NCBI GenBank assembly: GCA_036267975.1
Contig: DATAVA010000049.1
Coordinates: forward strand, 42,369-106,368
Source of the DNA: DAIDKA01 sp036267975
GTDB taxonomy: Bacteria > Pseudomonadota > Gammaproteobacteria > Steroidobacterales > Steroidobacteraceae
Direction of reading: 5' to 3'
Length of the DNA stretch: 64,000 nt
The position numbers were made by a program, and so were the translations under genes. Numbering within the stretch: position 1 is the stretch's first letter; each line of letters begins with the position of its first letter. The notes under the pieces were generated by a model. The model was not told the origin of the DNA. It made no database searches and worked only from the letters and a program-made list of their open reading frames with translations. This document shows positions 1 to 8,069 of the stretch, in pieces.

Positions 1-7
1 CTGAGAC

Positions 8-841
8 ATGGTGAATGCAGTCCTCAGAAATATCGCCGTCTGGATGGTCATTGCGGTCGTGGCCGTGCCGCTGACCGCCGCGGCCGACACGGTGATGATC
101 ACCGGTGCGAACTCCGGCATCGGCCTGGAATTCGCGAAGCAGTACGCCAAACTGGGCTGGACGGTCATTGCCACACATCGGCGCGCCGCGCCACCGCAGT
201 CCCTGACCGATCTGGCGGCGAAGTATCCGAAGGTGCGCATCGAAAACCTGGATGTCACCAAAGTGGATCAGGCGCAGAAACTGGCGTCGAAGCTCGCTGA
301 CGTACCGATCGATGTATTGATCAATAACGCCGGCGTCTACAACGACCGCGCCAGGTGCGCCGGGGATGACGAGGGGTGTGCAGGGGACTACGGCGGGGAG
401 AGTTTCGGCAAATTCAACTACTCGCTGCTGGACACCATCATGGCGGTCAATATCAAAGGCCCGCTGATCGTGTCGGAGGCTTTCTACAAGAATGTCCTGG
501 CCAGTAAACAGAAGAAGATCATCGCCATCAGTTCCAGCAACGGGACGCTGACCGGCGAGGCCCACCCGCGGCCAGGCGCGATGTTCTATCGCATGAGTAA
601 GGCCGCATTGAATCGGGAGATGCAGGTGGTAGCCGCTGAAACGCGCAAGGACGGGGTGACGGTCATCATGTTCAATCCGGGTCCCACCCTGACCGAACAC
701 CAGGCCTACCTCGACGGCAAGTACCAGGGGATGCTCAAGACCTCATTCACCGTGGAGAACATGGTCCACACCATCGACAGGTTGACGCTCGCGGATAGCG
801 GGCGGTTCCTGCGCTACGACGGGGTCACCGAGGCCTGGTGA
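8..841 (+). CDS. Exported short-chain dehydrogenase/reductase (SDR)
   Basis: A 277-residue classical SDR. Residues 1-26 form a Sec-type signal peptide (positive Arg, hydrophobic core, small residues before Asp27), followed directly by the Rossmann motif TGANSGIG near residue 32, an INNAG motif near 106 and the catalytic YRMSK at 194-198. Known family role: NAD(P)-dependent oxidation or reduction of an alcohol/carbonyl; the substrate cannot be read from the sequence. The first ATG at 8 is taken as start because it gives a complete signal peptide. It is a clear paralogue of the minus-strand SDR ending at 12993 (shared WTVIATHRR and KKIIAISS blocks). A Sec-exported SDR is odd because NAD(P) is not normally available in the periplasm; the hydrophobic N-terminus could instead be an uncleaved membrane anchor. 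Confidence 0.85.
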   Translation: MVNAVLRNIAVWMVIAVVAVPLTAAADTVMITGANSGIGLEFAKQYAKLGWTVIATHRRAAPPQSLTDLAAKYPKVRIENLDVTKVDQAQKLASKLADVPIDVLINNAGVYNDRARCAGDDEGCAGDYGGESFGKFNYSLLDTIMAVNIKGPLIVSEAFYKNVLASKQKKIIAISSSNGTLTGEAHPRPGAMFYRMSKAALNREMQVVAAETRKDGVTVIMFNPGPTLTEHQAYLDGKYQGMLKTSFTVENMVHTIDRLTLADSGRFLRYDGVTEAW

Positions 842-855
842 CGCCGCCGTGCGCA

Positions 856-1722
856 TCAGCGCGACTGGATCGCGCCATTGCGCATCAGTTCGCGCAGATC
901 ATTGAGCACATAGTGAGGCCGGCGCTTGCCGGTCTCGCGCTCCCAGTCAGCCAGTTTCATCACCCCGGTGGTGACGCCAAAGGCGGTGGCGCCGCCACGT
1001 CGCGCCATGATGATTTCAACCGCCGGATCATCTCCGACCACACCGACATCGCGCACCGGCACGCCCAGCTTGCGGGCCACGAAACGCATGGCATGCAGTG
1101 AAGGTTTGCCGGTGAGAATCATCGGCACCTTGGTCATGCGCCGTATCGCCCCGACAATCGCATACGAATAGCCCATGGAGCGGCCCTCGCGGCTCGCAAA
1201 AAAAGGCACATCAGAGGCGACATACAGCTTGGCGCCGGCCCAGATGGCCTGGCAGGCTGCCTCGATGTCCTTCATATGACATTCGGGATGCCAGCCGACG
1301 TAGACCGCATCCGCCTCGCGTGCGCCGGGCTCACCGGGGAACACGATCTCGACGCCGGCTTCGCCGAGCGCGTAGCCGACGCCGCGTTTCCCCAGCACCA
1401 GGGTGCGGCATATGCCGTGACGTTTCATCACGTCGGCGGCGACACTCGAGGGCGTGAACATGCGATCGTCCGCAACCGGCAGGCCCAATCCGCGCAGGCG
1501 CTGGGCCTGCTCCGGCGGCGGGTAGGCGCTGCCATTGGTGAACACGAGGTAGGGGATGGATTTCGCGGCCAGATCGGCCAGCACTTCCGGGGCACCCGGC
1601 AGCACCTCGTAGCCCCCCAGTGCATGATCGCTGAGCAACAACGTGCCATCCAGATCAAACATGAAGCCCTTGATGACCGGCATCGTGCCGCGGGGCAGTT
1701 CCGGTGCGATCGCTGCGTTCAC
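856..1722 (-). CDS. HAD-superfamily (NagD-like) phosphatase
   Basis: A 288-residue HAD-IIA hydrolase. Motif I is FDLDGT with nucleophile Asp23 and Asp25; the TNGS motif II, the TGKPS lysine and the VGDDPAVEI acidic motif follow in order. NagD-type enzymes dephosphorylate small phospho-metabolites in the cytoplasm. The start is GTG at 1722, whose GTGA overlaps the stop of the upstream carboxyltransferase gene, so it is the last gene of a translationally coupled operon with a PEP-synthase-like enzyme and a biotin carboxylase. A phosphatase here could remove a phosphate added by the PEP-synthase-like subunits, or discard a dead-end phosphorylated intermediate; that role is inference. Confidence 0.85.
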   Translation of the reverse strand: MNAAIAPELPRGTMPVIKGFMFDLDGTLLLSDHALGGYEVLPGAPEVLADLAAKSIPYLVFTNGSAYPPPEQAQRLRGLGLPVADDRMFTPSSVAADVMKRHGICRTLVLGKRGVGYALGEAGVEIVFPGEPGAREADAVYVGWHPECHMKDIEAACQAIWAGAKLYVASDVPFFASREGRSMGYSYAIVGAIRRMTKVPMILTGKPSLHAMRFVARKLGVPVRDVGVVGDDPAVEIIMARRGGATAFGVTTGVMKLADWERETGKRRPHYVLNDLRELMRNGAIQSR

Positions 1723-3200
1723 GATGCGCTTGCCACGGCGTCGCGCCGCAACTGCAACTTGAATCCAGGCTTGGTGACCGACACTTCGGACAGTTCCGGG
1801 TGCTGGGTCAGGTGCCGGATCAGCTGCATCACGGGCTTCAGGTCCGGGTTGTAATGGCGCGCCGCAGGCCCCGCCGCCAGCATCGCATCGACCTGGCCGG
1901 CCGGCATCGTGGCGCGCAGCAGGAACTCCTCATCCGACAAAGACGCCCCCAGACGCCGGCGCAGGTCCGCGATGGAAGGCATGCCCTGTTCCTTGCGCAG
2001 CTCGGCGGTGCGCGGCAGCGATTCGATGCGCTCCATCACGTTGGCGGCAATCGGCACATTCGGATGGCCGAAGCGGCCAATGGCATAGCGGATCGCCTCA
2101 TCCGGAATCACCTTGTAGCGCTCTTTGGTGGTCACATTCATCACCGCCTGGGTCATGACGATCTGCGCAAAGGGGGTCATGACAATGGGCCAGCCCAGCT
2201 CCTCGCGCACGCGTCCGATCTCTTCGATCACGGCTCCTTCAAGATGTGCCAAGCCGCGTTCGCCGAGCTGGCGGCGCATGGTGCCGACCATGCCGCCCGG
2301 CAACTGGTGCTGCAGATACGCCGCGTCAAATCCTTGTGGCCGGCCGATCGGCAGACCCTCCGCTTCGGCCAGTCGCGTGAAGTAAGTACTGACTTCCTTC
2401 AATGCCGCATCGTCGAGATCGACGGTATGGCCCAGCGCCCGCAGGTTCGCGACCGTGCGTTCGGTCGGCGGATTCGAAGTACCATCCGCGGCGGCACCCG
2501 AGGCGCACTGCAGGACACTCACGCCGTAGGGCGGCGCCTCCAGATAAGTGTGTTCCGCGAGATTGATGGTGCAGTGAGCATGCAGTTCGAGCGGCTTCGC
2601 GCCGATCACGGCCTTGATGGACGGAATCAGCGTCTGCGCCCGCTTTGGTGACAGCAATCCGCCCGGATCCTTGATGTAGATTGCATCGATGTCCGCGCAT
2701 GCCCCAAGCTTGCGGGCCGCCGCAACGTAGTGGGCATCGTCATGCACCGGGCTCAAGGTGAACACCAGCGCCGCGATGACGTACTCGCCGCCGCCCTGCT
2801 TCACCAGCCGCGCACAGGCGATGTTGGAGTCCGCATCATTCATCGGGTCGGCGAGGCAGAAGCGCCGGATACCATTTCGCGCCAGCACCTGGAACACGAG
2901 CGCCATGAAGTCCGCGTGCGCGGTCTCCCAGGAGATGAAGCGAAATCCGGTCGACATGAACTGCAGCGGTGTGTTCGGCGTGGCCGCGGCCATCAGGCGG
3001 ATGCGCTCCCAGGGGTCTTCCTTCTTGAAACGCACCGCGACGCCCATGTGGGTGGACGTCGTGAAATCGATCGCCTTGAAACCGACCCGATCCATCGCCG
3101 GGGCGATCGTCAAGGTGTTGGCCGTGTCCACGCCCAGCGCCGCCCACAACGACTGATTACCATCGCGCAGCGATGTCTCGACCAGCTGCAAGGTACTCAT
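1719..3200 (-). CDS. Biotin-dependent carboxyltransferase (oxaloacetate decarboxylase alpha / pyruvate carboxylase type)
   Basis: A 493-residue HMGL-like/PYC carboxyltransferase. The N-terminal LVETSLRDGNQS carries the metal-binding Asp13, IKDPGG carries the candidate carboxylated Lys, and LHAHCTINLAEHTYLEA holds the metal-binding His pair. The C-terminal third resembles the conserved carboxylase domain of transcarboxylase 5S/OadA. Family chemistry is transfer of CO2 between carboxybiotin and an alpha-carbon next to a carbonyl. The motifs deviate from pyruvate enzymes (HCTIN instead of HDTSG; RDGNQS instead of RDAHQS), so the acceptor is probably not pyruvate. It lacks a fused biotinyl domain; that is encoded separately upstream. 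Its ATG overlaps the stop of the biotin carboxylase gene by 4 nt (ATGA). Confidence 0.85.
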   Translation of the reverse strand: MSTLQLVETSLRDGNQSLWAALGVDTANTLTIAPAMDRVGFKAIDFTTSTHMGVAVRFKKEDPWERIRLMAAATPNTPLQFMSTGFRFISWETAHADFMALVFQVLARNGIRRFCLADPMNDADSNIACARLVKQGGGEYVIAALVFTLSPVHDDAHYVAAARKLGACADIDAIYIKDPGGLLSPKRAQTLIPSIKAVIGAKPLELHAHCTINLAEHTYLEAPPYGVSVLQCASGAAADGTSNPPTERTVANLRALGHTVDLDDAALKEVSTYFTRLAEAEGLPIGRPQGFDAAYLQHQLPGGMVGTMRRQLGERGLAHLEGAVIEEIGRVREELGWPIVMTPFAQIVMTQAVMNVTTKERYKVIPDEAIRYAIGRFGHPNVPIAANVMERIESLPRTAELRKEQGMPSIADLRRRLGASLSDEEFLLRATMPAGQVDAMLAAGPAARHYNPDLKPVMQLIRHLTQHPELSEVSVTKPGFKLQLRRDAVASAS

Positions 3201-4555
3201 AGGGGCTGCTCCAGAACACGTGCGACAAATCCGGTATCGAAGCCGCCGGCCTGAAACTCCGCAGCCGCGAGGAGCCGCTGCTGAAACGCGAGGTTTGAAT
3301 GCACCCCGGTCAGGCGCGTCGCGGCGAGCGCCTGACGCAGGCGCGCGATGGCGCCGGCGCGGTCCGGGCCATGAGCAATGATCTTGGCCATGAGTGAATC
3401 ATAATACGGCGGTATGCGTGAGCCCGCGGCGATGTGCGTATCCACGCGAATTCCTTGCTGTTCCGGCCAGGACACCGCCACGACCTGGCCCGGGCTCGGA
3501 CGAAAATCGTTGTCAGGATCCTCAGCATTGATCCGGCATTCGATGGCACAGCCATCGATGCGCAGGTCGGATTGCGCCAGGCGCAGGCCGCTGCCAGCGG
3601 CGATCGCGATCTGCTCGGCGATCAGATCGATGCCGGTCACCGCTTCGGTCACGGGATGCTCGACCTGGATACGCGCGTTCATTTCCAGAAAGTAAAAACT
3701 GTCCCGTTCTTTGTCGACCAGGAACTCCACTGTGCCTGCGCCACGATAGGCGAGCCGCTGTGCGAAGCGCACCGCAGCCGCATGCAGCGCCGCACGCAGC
3801 CCTGCGGACAGGCCCGGAGCCGGCGTCTCCTCCACCAGCTTCTGGTAGCGCCGCTGCGCCGAGCAGTCGCGCTCCCCGAGATGGATCACCTGTCCGCTAC
3901 CATCGCCCAGAACCTGCACTTCGACGTGCCGGCCGCTGGCGACATAGCGCTCGAGATACACGCGCGCATCGCCGAAGGCGGCGCCCGCCTCCGCCGCGGC
4001 CAGCTCCAGGGCTGCCGGCAGCTCGGCCAGCGACTCGACGCGCTTCATGCCGCGCCCGCCGCCGCCGCCGACGGCCTTGACGAGCAGTGGCACGCCGATG
4101 GCGCGGGCTGCAAGCAGCGCCGCATCGATCACCGTCACGGCGCAACCGGGAACCACCGGCACGCGCGCCGCCTCGGCCTCCACCCGCGCCCGCAGCTTGT
4201 CGCCGACCGCCTCGATCTGCGCGGCCGTCGGACCGATGAATACGATGCCGGAGGACTCGCACAACCGGGCGAGCGCGGCACGCTCCGAGAGGAAGCCATA
4301 GCCGGGATGAATCGCATCCGCGTGGGTCGCACGCGCGGCGTGCACGACCGCCTCAACCTGCAGATAGCTCTCGGCGGGGCGCGCCGGACCGATGCATACC
4401 GTGCGATCCGCCAGCCGCGCCGGTACGCTGTCGAGATCGGCCTGCGAGGCGGCGAGCACGGTTTCAATGCCCAAGGCGCGGCAGGTGCGGATGATCCGCA
4501 CGGCAATCTCCCCGCGATTGGCAATCAGGATGCGGCGCACCGGGACAGCGCTCAA
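3197..4555 (-). CDS. Biotin carboxylase subunit (AccC-like ATP-grasp)
   Basis: A 452-residue biotin carboxylase of normal family length. It opens with ILIANRGEIAVRI, has the ATP-grasp glycine-rich loop KAVGGGGGRGMK and the catalytic block NARIQVEHPVTE, then a biotin-carboxylase C-terminal domain. The enzyme uses ATP and bicarbonate to carboxylate biotin on the carrier protein. It sits between the carrier and the carboxyltransferase with 4-nt overlaps on both sides, so the three are almost certainly one complex. Because the partner is an OadA/pyruvate-carboxylase-type transferase and not AccA/AccD, this is probably a dedicated carboxylase and not the housekeeping acetyl-CoA carboxylase; for that reason no acc symbol is given. 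Confidence 0.93.
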   Translation of the reverse strand: MSAVPVRRILIANRGEIAVRIIRTCRALGIETVLAASQADLDSVPARLADRTVCIGPARPAESYLQVEAVVHAARATHADAIHPGYGFLSERAALARLCESSGIVFIGPTAAQIEAVGDKLRARVEAEAARVPVVPGCAVTVIDAALLAARAIGVPLLVKAVGGGGGRGMKRVESLAELPAALELAAAEAGAAFGDARVYLERYVASGRHVEVQVLGDGSGQVIHLGERDCSAQRRYQKLVEETPAPGLSAGLRAALHAAAVRFAQRLAYRGAGTVEFLVDKERDSFYFLEMNARIQVEHPVTEAVTGIDLIAEQIAIAAGSGLRLAQSDLRIDGCAIECRINAEDPDNDFRPSPGQVVAVSWPEQQGIRVDTHIAAGSRIPPYYDSLMAKIIAHGPDRAGAIARLRQALAATRLTGVHSNLAFQQRLLAAAEFQAGGFDTGFVARVLEQPL

Positions 4556-5022
4556 CCGGTCTTGCGAACGCGCAGCAGGACTTCGCCGAATTCGACGAGT
4601 GCGCCATCCGCCGCGAGCAACTCGACGACCGTACCGCGCACGCCGGCGCGCACGGTATTCATCAGCTTCATGACCTCGATAATGCCGATGATGGTATCGG
4701 GCTCCACCTGCGAGCCGACCTGCACGAAAGGCGCCGCACCGGGCTTGGGTGACCGATAGAACGTGCCCAGGAGCGGTGAGGGCAGATCCACGGCAGCAGG
4801 ATCGGCAGCCCCCTGCAATGCCGGTGCGCTGGCGGAGGTTCGCGCCGGACGTGCGGCCGCAAGCGGTACGACGGGCACATGCCCCGCGTCGCGGAGCGTG
4901 TCGGACGAAGCGCCGCGTCGCAGGCTGATCTTCGTGCCATCGATCTCAAGGTTCAGTTCATCGAAGCCGGATTGGTCCACCAGCCGCATGATTTCCGCAA
5001 CGTCCGCGGCCGTCAAAGTCAT
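4552..5022 (-). CDS. Biotin carboxyl carrier protein (AccB-like)
   Basis: A 156-residue carrier. Residues 1-40 resemble the AccB N-terminal helix and strand region, a flexible Ala/Pro-rich linker covers about 45-80, and the C-terminal biotinyl domain contains EVMKLMN with biotin acceptor Lys119. It shuttles carboxybiotin between the biotin carboxylase and the carboxyltransferase encoded just downstream. Its ATG overlaps the stop of the PEP-synthase-like ATP-binding subunit by 4 nt, and its own stop overlaps the biotin carboxylase start, so translation is likely coupled along the operon. Confidence 0.93.
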   Translation of the reverse strand: MTLTAADVAEIMRLVDQSGFDELNLEIDGTKISLRRGASSDTLRDAGHVPVVPLAAARPARTSASAPALQGAADPAAVDLPSPLLGTFYRSPKPGAAPFVQVGSQVEPDTIIGIIEVMKLMNTVRAGVRGTVVELLAADGALVEFGEVLLRVRKTG

Positions 5023-6074
5023 CGATTGCCCCCAAAAATTTTCAATACGTGCAAGGACGGGTCAGGCGTCGCGCGGCTGACGGGCGCGGCGTCCTGGGCC
5101 GACCAGACCGTCTCCGGCCGGCTCTGCAGCAACAGTAGCGCGCCGCTGTGCCGGTCCACCGCCCACTCAATGTCCTGCGGCCGACCGTAATGTCGTTCGA
5201 CTTTGCGCCCGATGGCCCGCAGCGCCTGCAGTTCATCATCGCTCATGCAGGCGGCGCGGCGCTGCGCATCGGGCACGGCAACCGTCTGTATGCCGCCGGC
5301 ACTGAGTGGCGCGTGGCTGATGTGTTTGTCGGAGATTTCGCGCACCGAGATCTCGCCGGTGATCTTGCCGATCACCCAGCGATCCGGCGTCACATCACCA
5401 CCGACGACGGCCGATCCCAGGCCCCACGAGCCTTCGATGGCCATGACCGAACGATCCCCGGTCAGCGGACTGCGGGTGAACATGACGCCCGCAGTTCTTG
5501 CATCCACCATGGTCTGCACGACCACGGCCATGGCGACATCCGCTTCGGCAAATTTATGGCGGCGCCGATAGGTCATCGATTCGACCGAGTACAGGCTCGC
5601 CCAGCAGCTGCGCACCTTGTCCAAGGTCTGCTCGAGACTTTGGACCCACAGGTACGTGTCCTGCAGACCTGCGAAGCTGGCATCCGCGGCATCCTCGGTG
5701 GTCGCGGAGGAGCGCACCGCGACCGCGGCCTGATTGCGGGCATTGAGCTGGCCGTAGGCGCGAGTGATCGCGGCGGCGATGTCGGCGGGGAGCGGTGCGG
5801 CCTCGATCCGTGCGCGCAGCTGCATCGACAGCGCGGTGACTTGCGACAGATCATCCGCCTCCAGCGCGTCCACCCGCTCCCGGACCGGCGCCACGCTTTC
5901 CGCAGCCGCCAGGAATTGCTCAAAGGCCGCCGTGGTGACGACGAACCCGGGCGGTACCGCGATGCCCGCGCGTTCCAGTTCGCCAAGACTGCCGCCCTTG
6001 CCGCCGACCCGTGGCCGGTCGGCCAGGCTCAGCTCGGCGAACCAGCCGATAAACTGCGAATCGCTCACCGTCAT
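5019..6074 (-). CDS. PEP/pyruvate-binding (ATP-binding) subunit, phenylphosphate-synthase B-like
   Basis: A 351-residue stand-alone N-terminal domain of the PEP synthase/PPDK family. Seen: VGGKGGSLGEL and PPGFVVT near the N-terminus, AVRSSATTEDAADASFAG (nucleotide loop), an AGVMFTRSP block, and a C-terminal QDIEWAVD followed by LLLLQSRPETVW. In intact PEP synthase this domain binds ATP and transfers its beta-phosphate to the swivelling His domain; here that His domain is on the neighbouring protein 11 nt upstream. The split and size match the B subunit of phenylphosphate synthase of anaerobic phenol degraders. Which substrate is phosphorylated is unknown; a rifampicin-phosphotransferase-like role is less likely because those proteins are normally a single chain. 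Confidence 0.85.
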   Translation of the reverse strand: MTVSDSQFIGWFAELSLADRPRVGGKGGSLGELERAGIAVPPGFVVTTAAFEQFLAAAESVAPVRERVDALEADDLSQVTALSMQLRARIEAAPLPADIAAAITRAYGQLNARNQAAVAVRSSATTEDAADASFAGLQDTYLWVQSLEQTLDKVRSCWASLYSVESMTYRRRHKFAEADVAMAVVVQTMVDARTAGVMFTRSPLTGDRSVMAIEGSWGLGSAVVGGDVTPDRWVIGKITGEISVREISDKHISHAPLSAGGIQTVAVPDAQRRAACMSDDELQALRAIGRKVERHYGRPQDIEWAVDRHSGALLLLQSRPETVWSAQDAAPVSRATPDPSLHVLKIFGGNR

Positions 6075-6085
6075 GCTTCGCGAGG

Positions 6086-7909
6086 CTAATGCAGAATGGT
6101 GACGATGCCGCGCCCGCCGTCAACGCGGATACGCTGTCCATCCTTGATCCGCGATGTCCCATTGCCCGTGCCGACCACCGCCGGCAGACCATACTCGCGC
6201 GCAACGATTGCCGCGTGGCTCATCGAGCCACCGATGTCGGAAACGGCGGCGGAGATCTTGCTGAAGATCGGCGCCCAGGTCGGATTCGTGACCTGGCAGA
6301 CCAGGATGTCGCCCTTCTGCAGCCGCGAAATCTCATCGACGCTTTTGACGATGCGCGCGGTGCCCTCGACCACGCCGCGGCAGGCCGCGAAACCCTTGAG
6401 CTCATTCGGATCGGCATCGTCGCCGCTCGACAGCCACGCGTCCAGCGACTCGCGAGTGATCCCCCACAGCATCACGATGGCCGGATCATCGATCACATCC
6501 GGCACCACCCCCAAGGCCGGTGGTGTCTCGTGCTGCGCCCATTCACGAATGGCGGCGCGCCGCTCGGCAACAATCGCCGGCCAGTGGCCCGGGCCGCGTG
6601 GCGCCGAACCATTCGACCACGCCGTCATCAGATCGATGATCGCCGATTCGAGCTCGTAGTGCGTCAGCTGGAAGACATCCTCGGCGTCGGCGAAGAATCC
6701 GTGTTCGGCCAGCAGCGCACCGAATTCGCGGATCTTGTTGAAGAACAGATTGGTGTACCAGTGTTCGCAGTAGAACTTGTGGCCCTCCACGTACGGGAAC
6801 ACGCGGTGCGCCAGCGTGATCATCTGATCGTAGGCGGCCCGATCGTCATCCGTGGTCAGCAGCTCCCGGTAGTCCTCGATCAGCTGCTTGCGTTCTGCGA
6901 GCAGCTTCTCGACCGGCCGGTGCAGTGACTCACCGGCCTTCACCCGGTCGATGTAGTCCGGCAGGCTCGCGAATGGCATCGACAGGTCATCATTCCAGGC
7001 GCGGTGGTAGTGGTAGAACCCATCGCCCACGTTGATGTTGAACCACGGATAGCGCGCGACTTCCAGTTCCTTCAGCCACGCCGCTCCGGATTCCCCCGCG
7101 GTGCGCAGCGTCTCGAGCAGCTGCGTGGCGGTCAGCTTTTTGCCGAAGTGCGAGTCCACACCCAGCTCCACCGCGCAGCGCGCCAGGCGCCGCAGTTCGT
7201 CATCGGGGCGGAAGATCTCCGCTTCGATGCCGGCGACCATGCGCGCAATGGTCTGGTCGGTGATTTCCGGGAAGGCCTTCTTGCAGAAATCGAAAAACGT
7301 CAGGTACGCCCCGTACCCGAGCAGCAGGAACTCGAAGTGGTGGTGCCACATCCGGAAGTACCCTTCGAGGGTCTTCTGGTAGACATCCAGCAGCCGATGG
7401 TTGGAGGCGACGCCCAGGCCCGCATGCACGTTCGCCAGCGGCTCAAGTTCCGGCAGCTGCGGCTTCGGCAGCTGCTGCGCCGAGGTGATCAGGACCATCA
7501 TCTTCTCGCGCCACTGGGCGTAGAGCCGCTCCCAGTTGGCGTAATAGTAGAACGCGCGCTGCTTGAACTCCTCGAGCCGCCGCGCGATCTGCGCCGGATC
7601 GGTCACGGCATTGCCGCCGATGTACACCCGCCCGTTGATGATGCGGTGGTCGATGCCCAGGGTGGTGGGCAGGCAGTGAACGCGGGTGTTGGCGGCACCC
7701 AGTGCGCAGTACGCCGCTTCCGCCGTCACCATGTCGAAGGCCGACATCGGCTCGGGGAAGTGCATGGAATTGTAGAACCAGAAGCGCTGATCGTCCGCGG
7801 GTTCGAACTGGGTGTAATACGGATACGCGGCCTGTGTGCGTTCGGTCCCCGGCACCACTCGCAAGGAGCTGGGCAACGGGAATTGTTTCGGCTTCGCGGG
7901 CATGTCCAT
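6086..7909 (-). CDS. PEP-utilizing mobile-domain subunit, phenylphosphate-synthase A-like
   Basis: A 607-residue protein with a long N-terminal region (about 1-510) of uncertain fold and a C-terminal swivelling phosphohistidine domain. The motif GGSMSHAAIVARE places the phospho-accepting His at 565, followed by PAVVGTGNGT and a GGRGIVTIL end. Together with the downstream ATP-binding subunit this reconstitutes a PEP-synthase-like phosphotransferase. The size fits the roughly 70-kDa A subunit of phenylphosphate synthase. The N-terminal portion would bind the organic substrate and is the best place to look for specificity. It is the first enzyme gene after the AraC-type regulator. ATG at 7909 is chosen; an in-frame ATG follows at 7903. 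Confidence 0.82.
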   Translation of the reverse strand: MDMPAKPKQFPLPSSLRVVPGTERTQAAYPYYTQFEPADDQRFWFYNSMHFPEPMSAFDMVTAEAAYCALGAANTRVHCLPTTLGIDHRIINGRVYIGGNAVTDPAQIARRLEEFKQRAFYYYANWERLYAQWREKMMVLITSAQQLPKPQLPELEPLANVHAGLGVASNHRLLDVYQKTLEGYFRMWHHHFEFLLLGYGAYLTFFDFCKKAFPEITDQTIARMVAGIEAEIFRPDDELRRLARCAVELGVDSHFGKKLTATQLLETLRTAGESGAAWLKELEVARYPWFNINVGDGFYHYHRAWNDDLSMPFASLPDYIDRVKAGESLHRPVEKLLAERKQLIEDYRELLTTDDDRAAYDQMITLAHRVFPYVEGHKFYCEHWYTNLFFNKIREFGALLAEHGFFADAEDVFQLTHYELESAIIDLMTAWSNGSAPRGPGHWPAIVAERRAAIREWAQHETPPALGVVPDVIDDPAIVMLWGITRESLDAWLSSGDDADPNELKGFAACRGVVEGTARIVKSVDEISRLQKGDILVCQVTNPTWAPIFSKISAAVSDIGGSMSHAAIVAREYGLPAVVGTGNGTSRIKDGQRIRVDGGRGIVTILH

Positions 7910-8069
7910 CAGTTTTATTCCGTGCGCGGCATGGGTTCACTTCGCTGCATGCCAGCATGCGGCAGCCAATCCCGTCGCGCAATGTTCCGGGTCGCAGGTT
8001 GCGCCCGCAGTTGCCCCAATTGCGCTGTCAGCGTCAAGCGGTCGGAATTAAGTGATGCAGCGGACTGCG

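Noticed and set aside
1704..2651. 315-codon plus-strand frame over the carboxyltransferase gene
   Set aside because: Shadow of the minus-strand carboxyltransferase; no motif, no ribosome site.
3434..4759. 441-codon plus-strand open frame opposite the biotin carboxylase and carrier genes
   Set aside because: Composition is Arg/His-rich with no recognisable domain, and the opposite strand encodes well-matched biotin carboxylase and carrier protein; a high-GC antisense shadow.
3197..5022. Assignment of carrier and biotin carboxylase as housekeeping accB and accC
   Set aside because: They are locked in an operon with an OadA-type carboxyltransferase and PEP-synthase-like subunits and not with accA or accD, so a dedicated enzyme is more likely.
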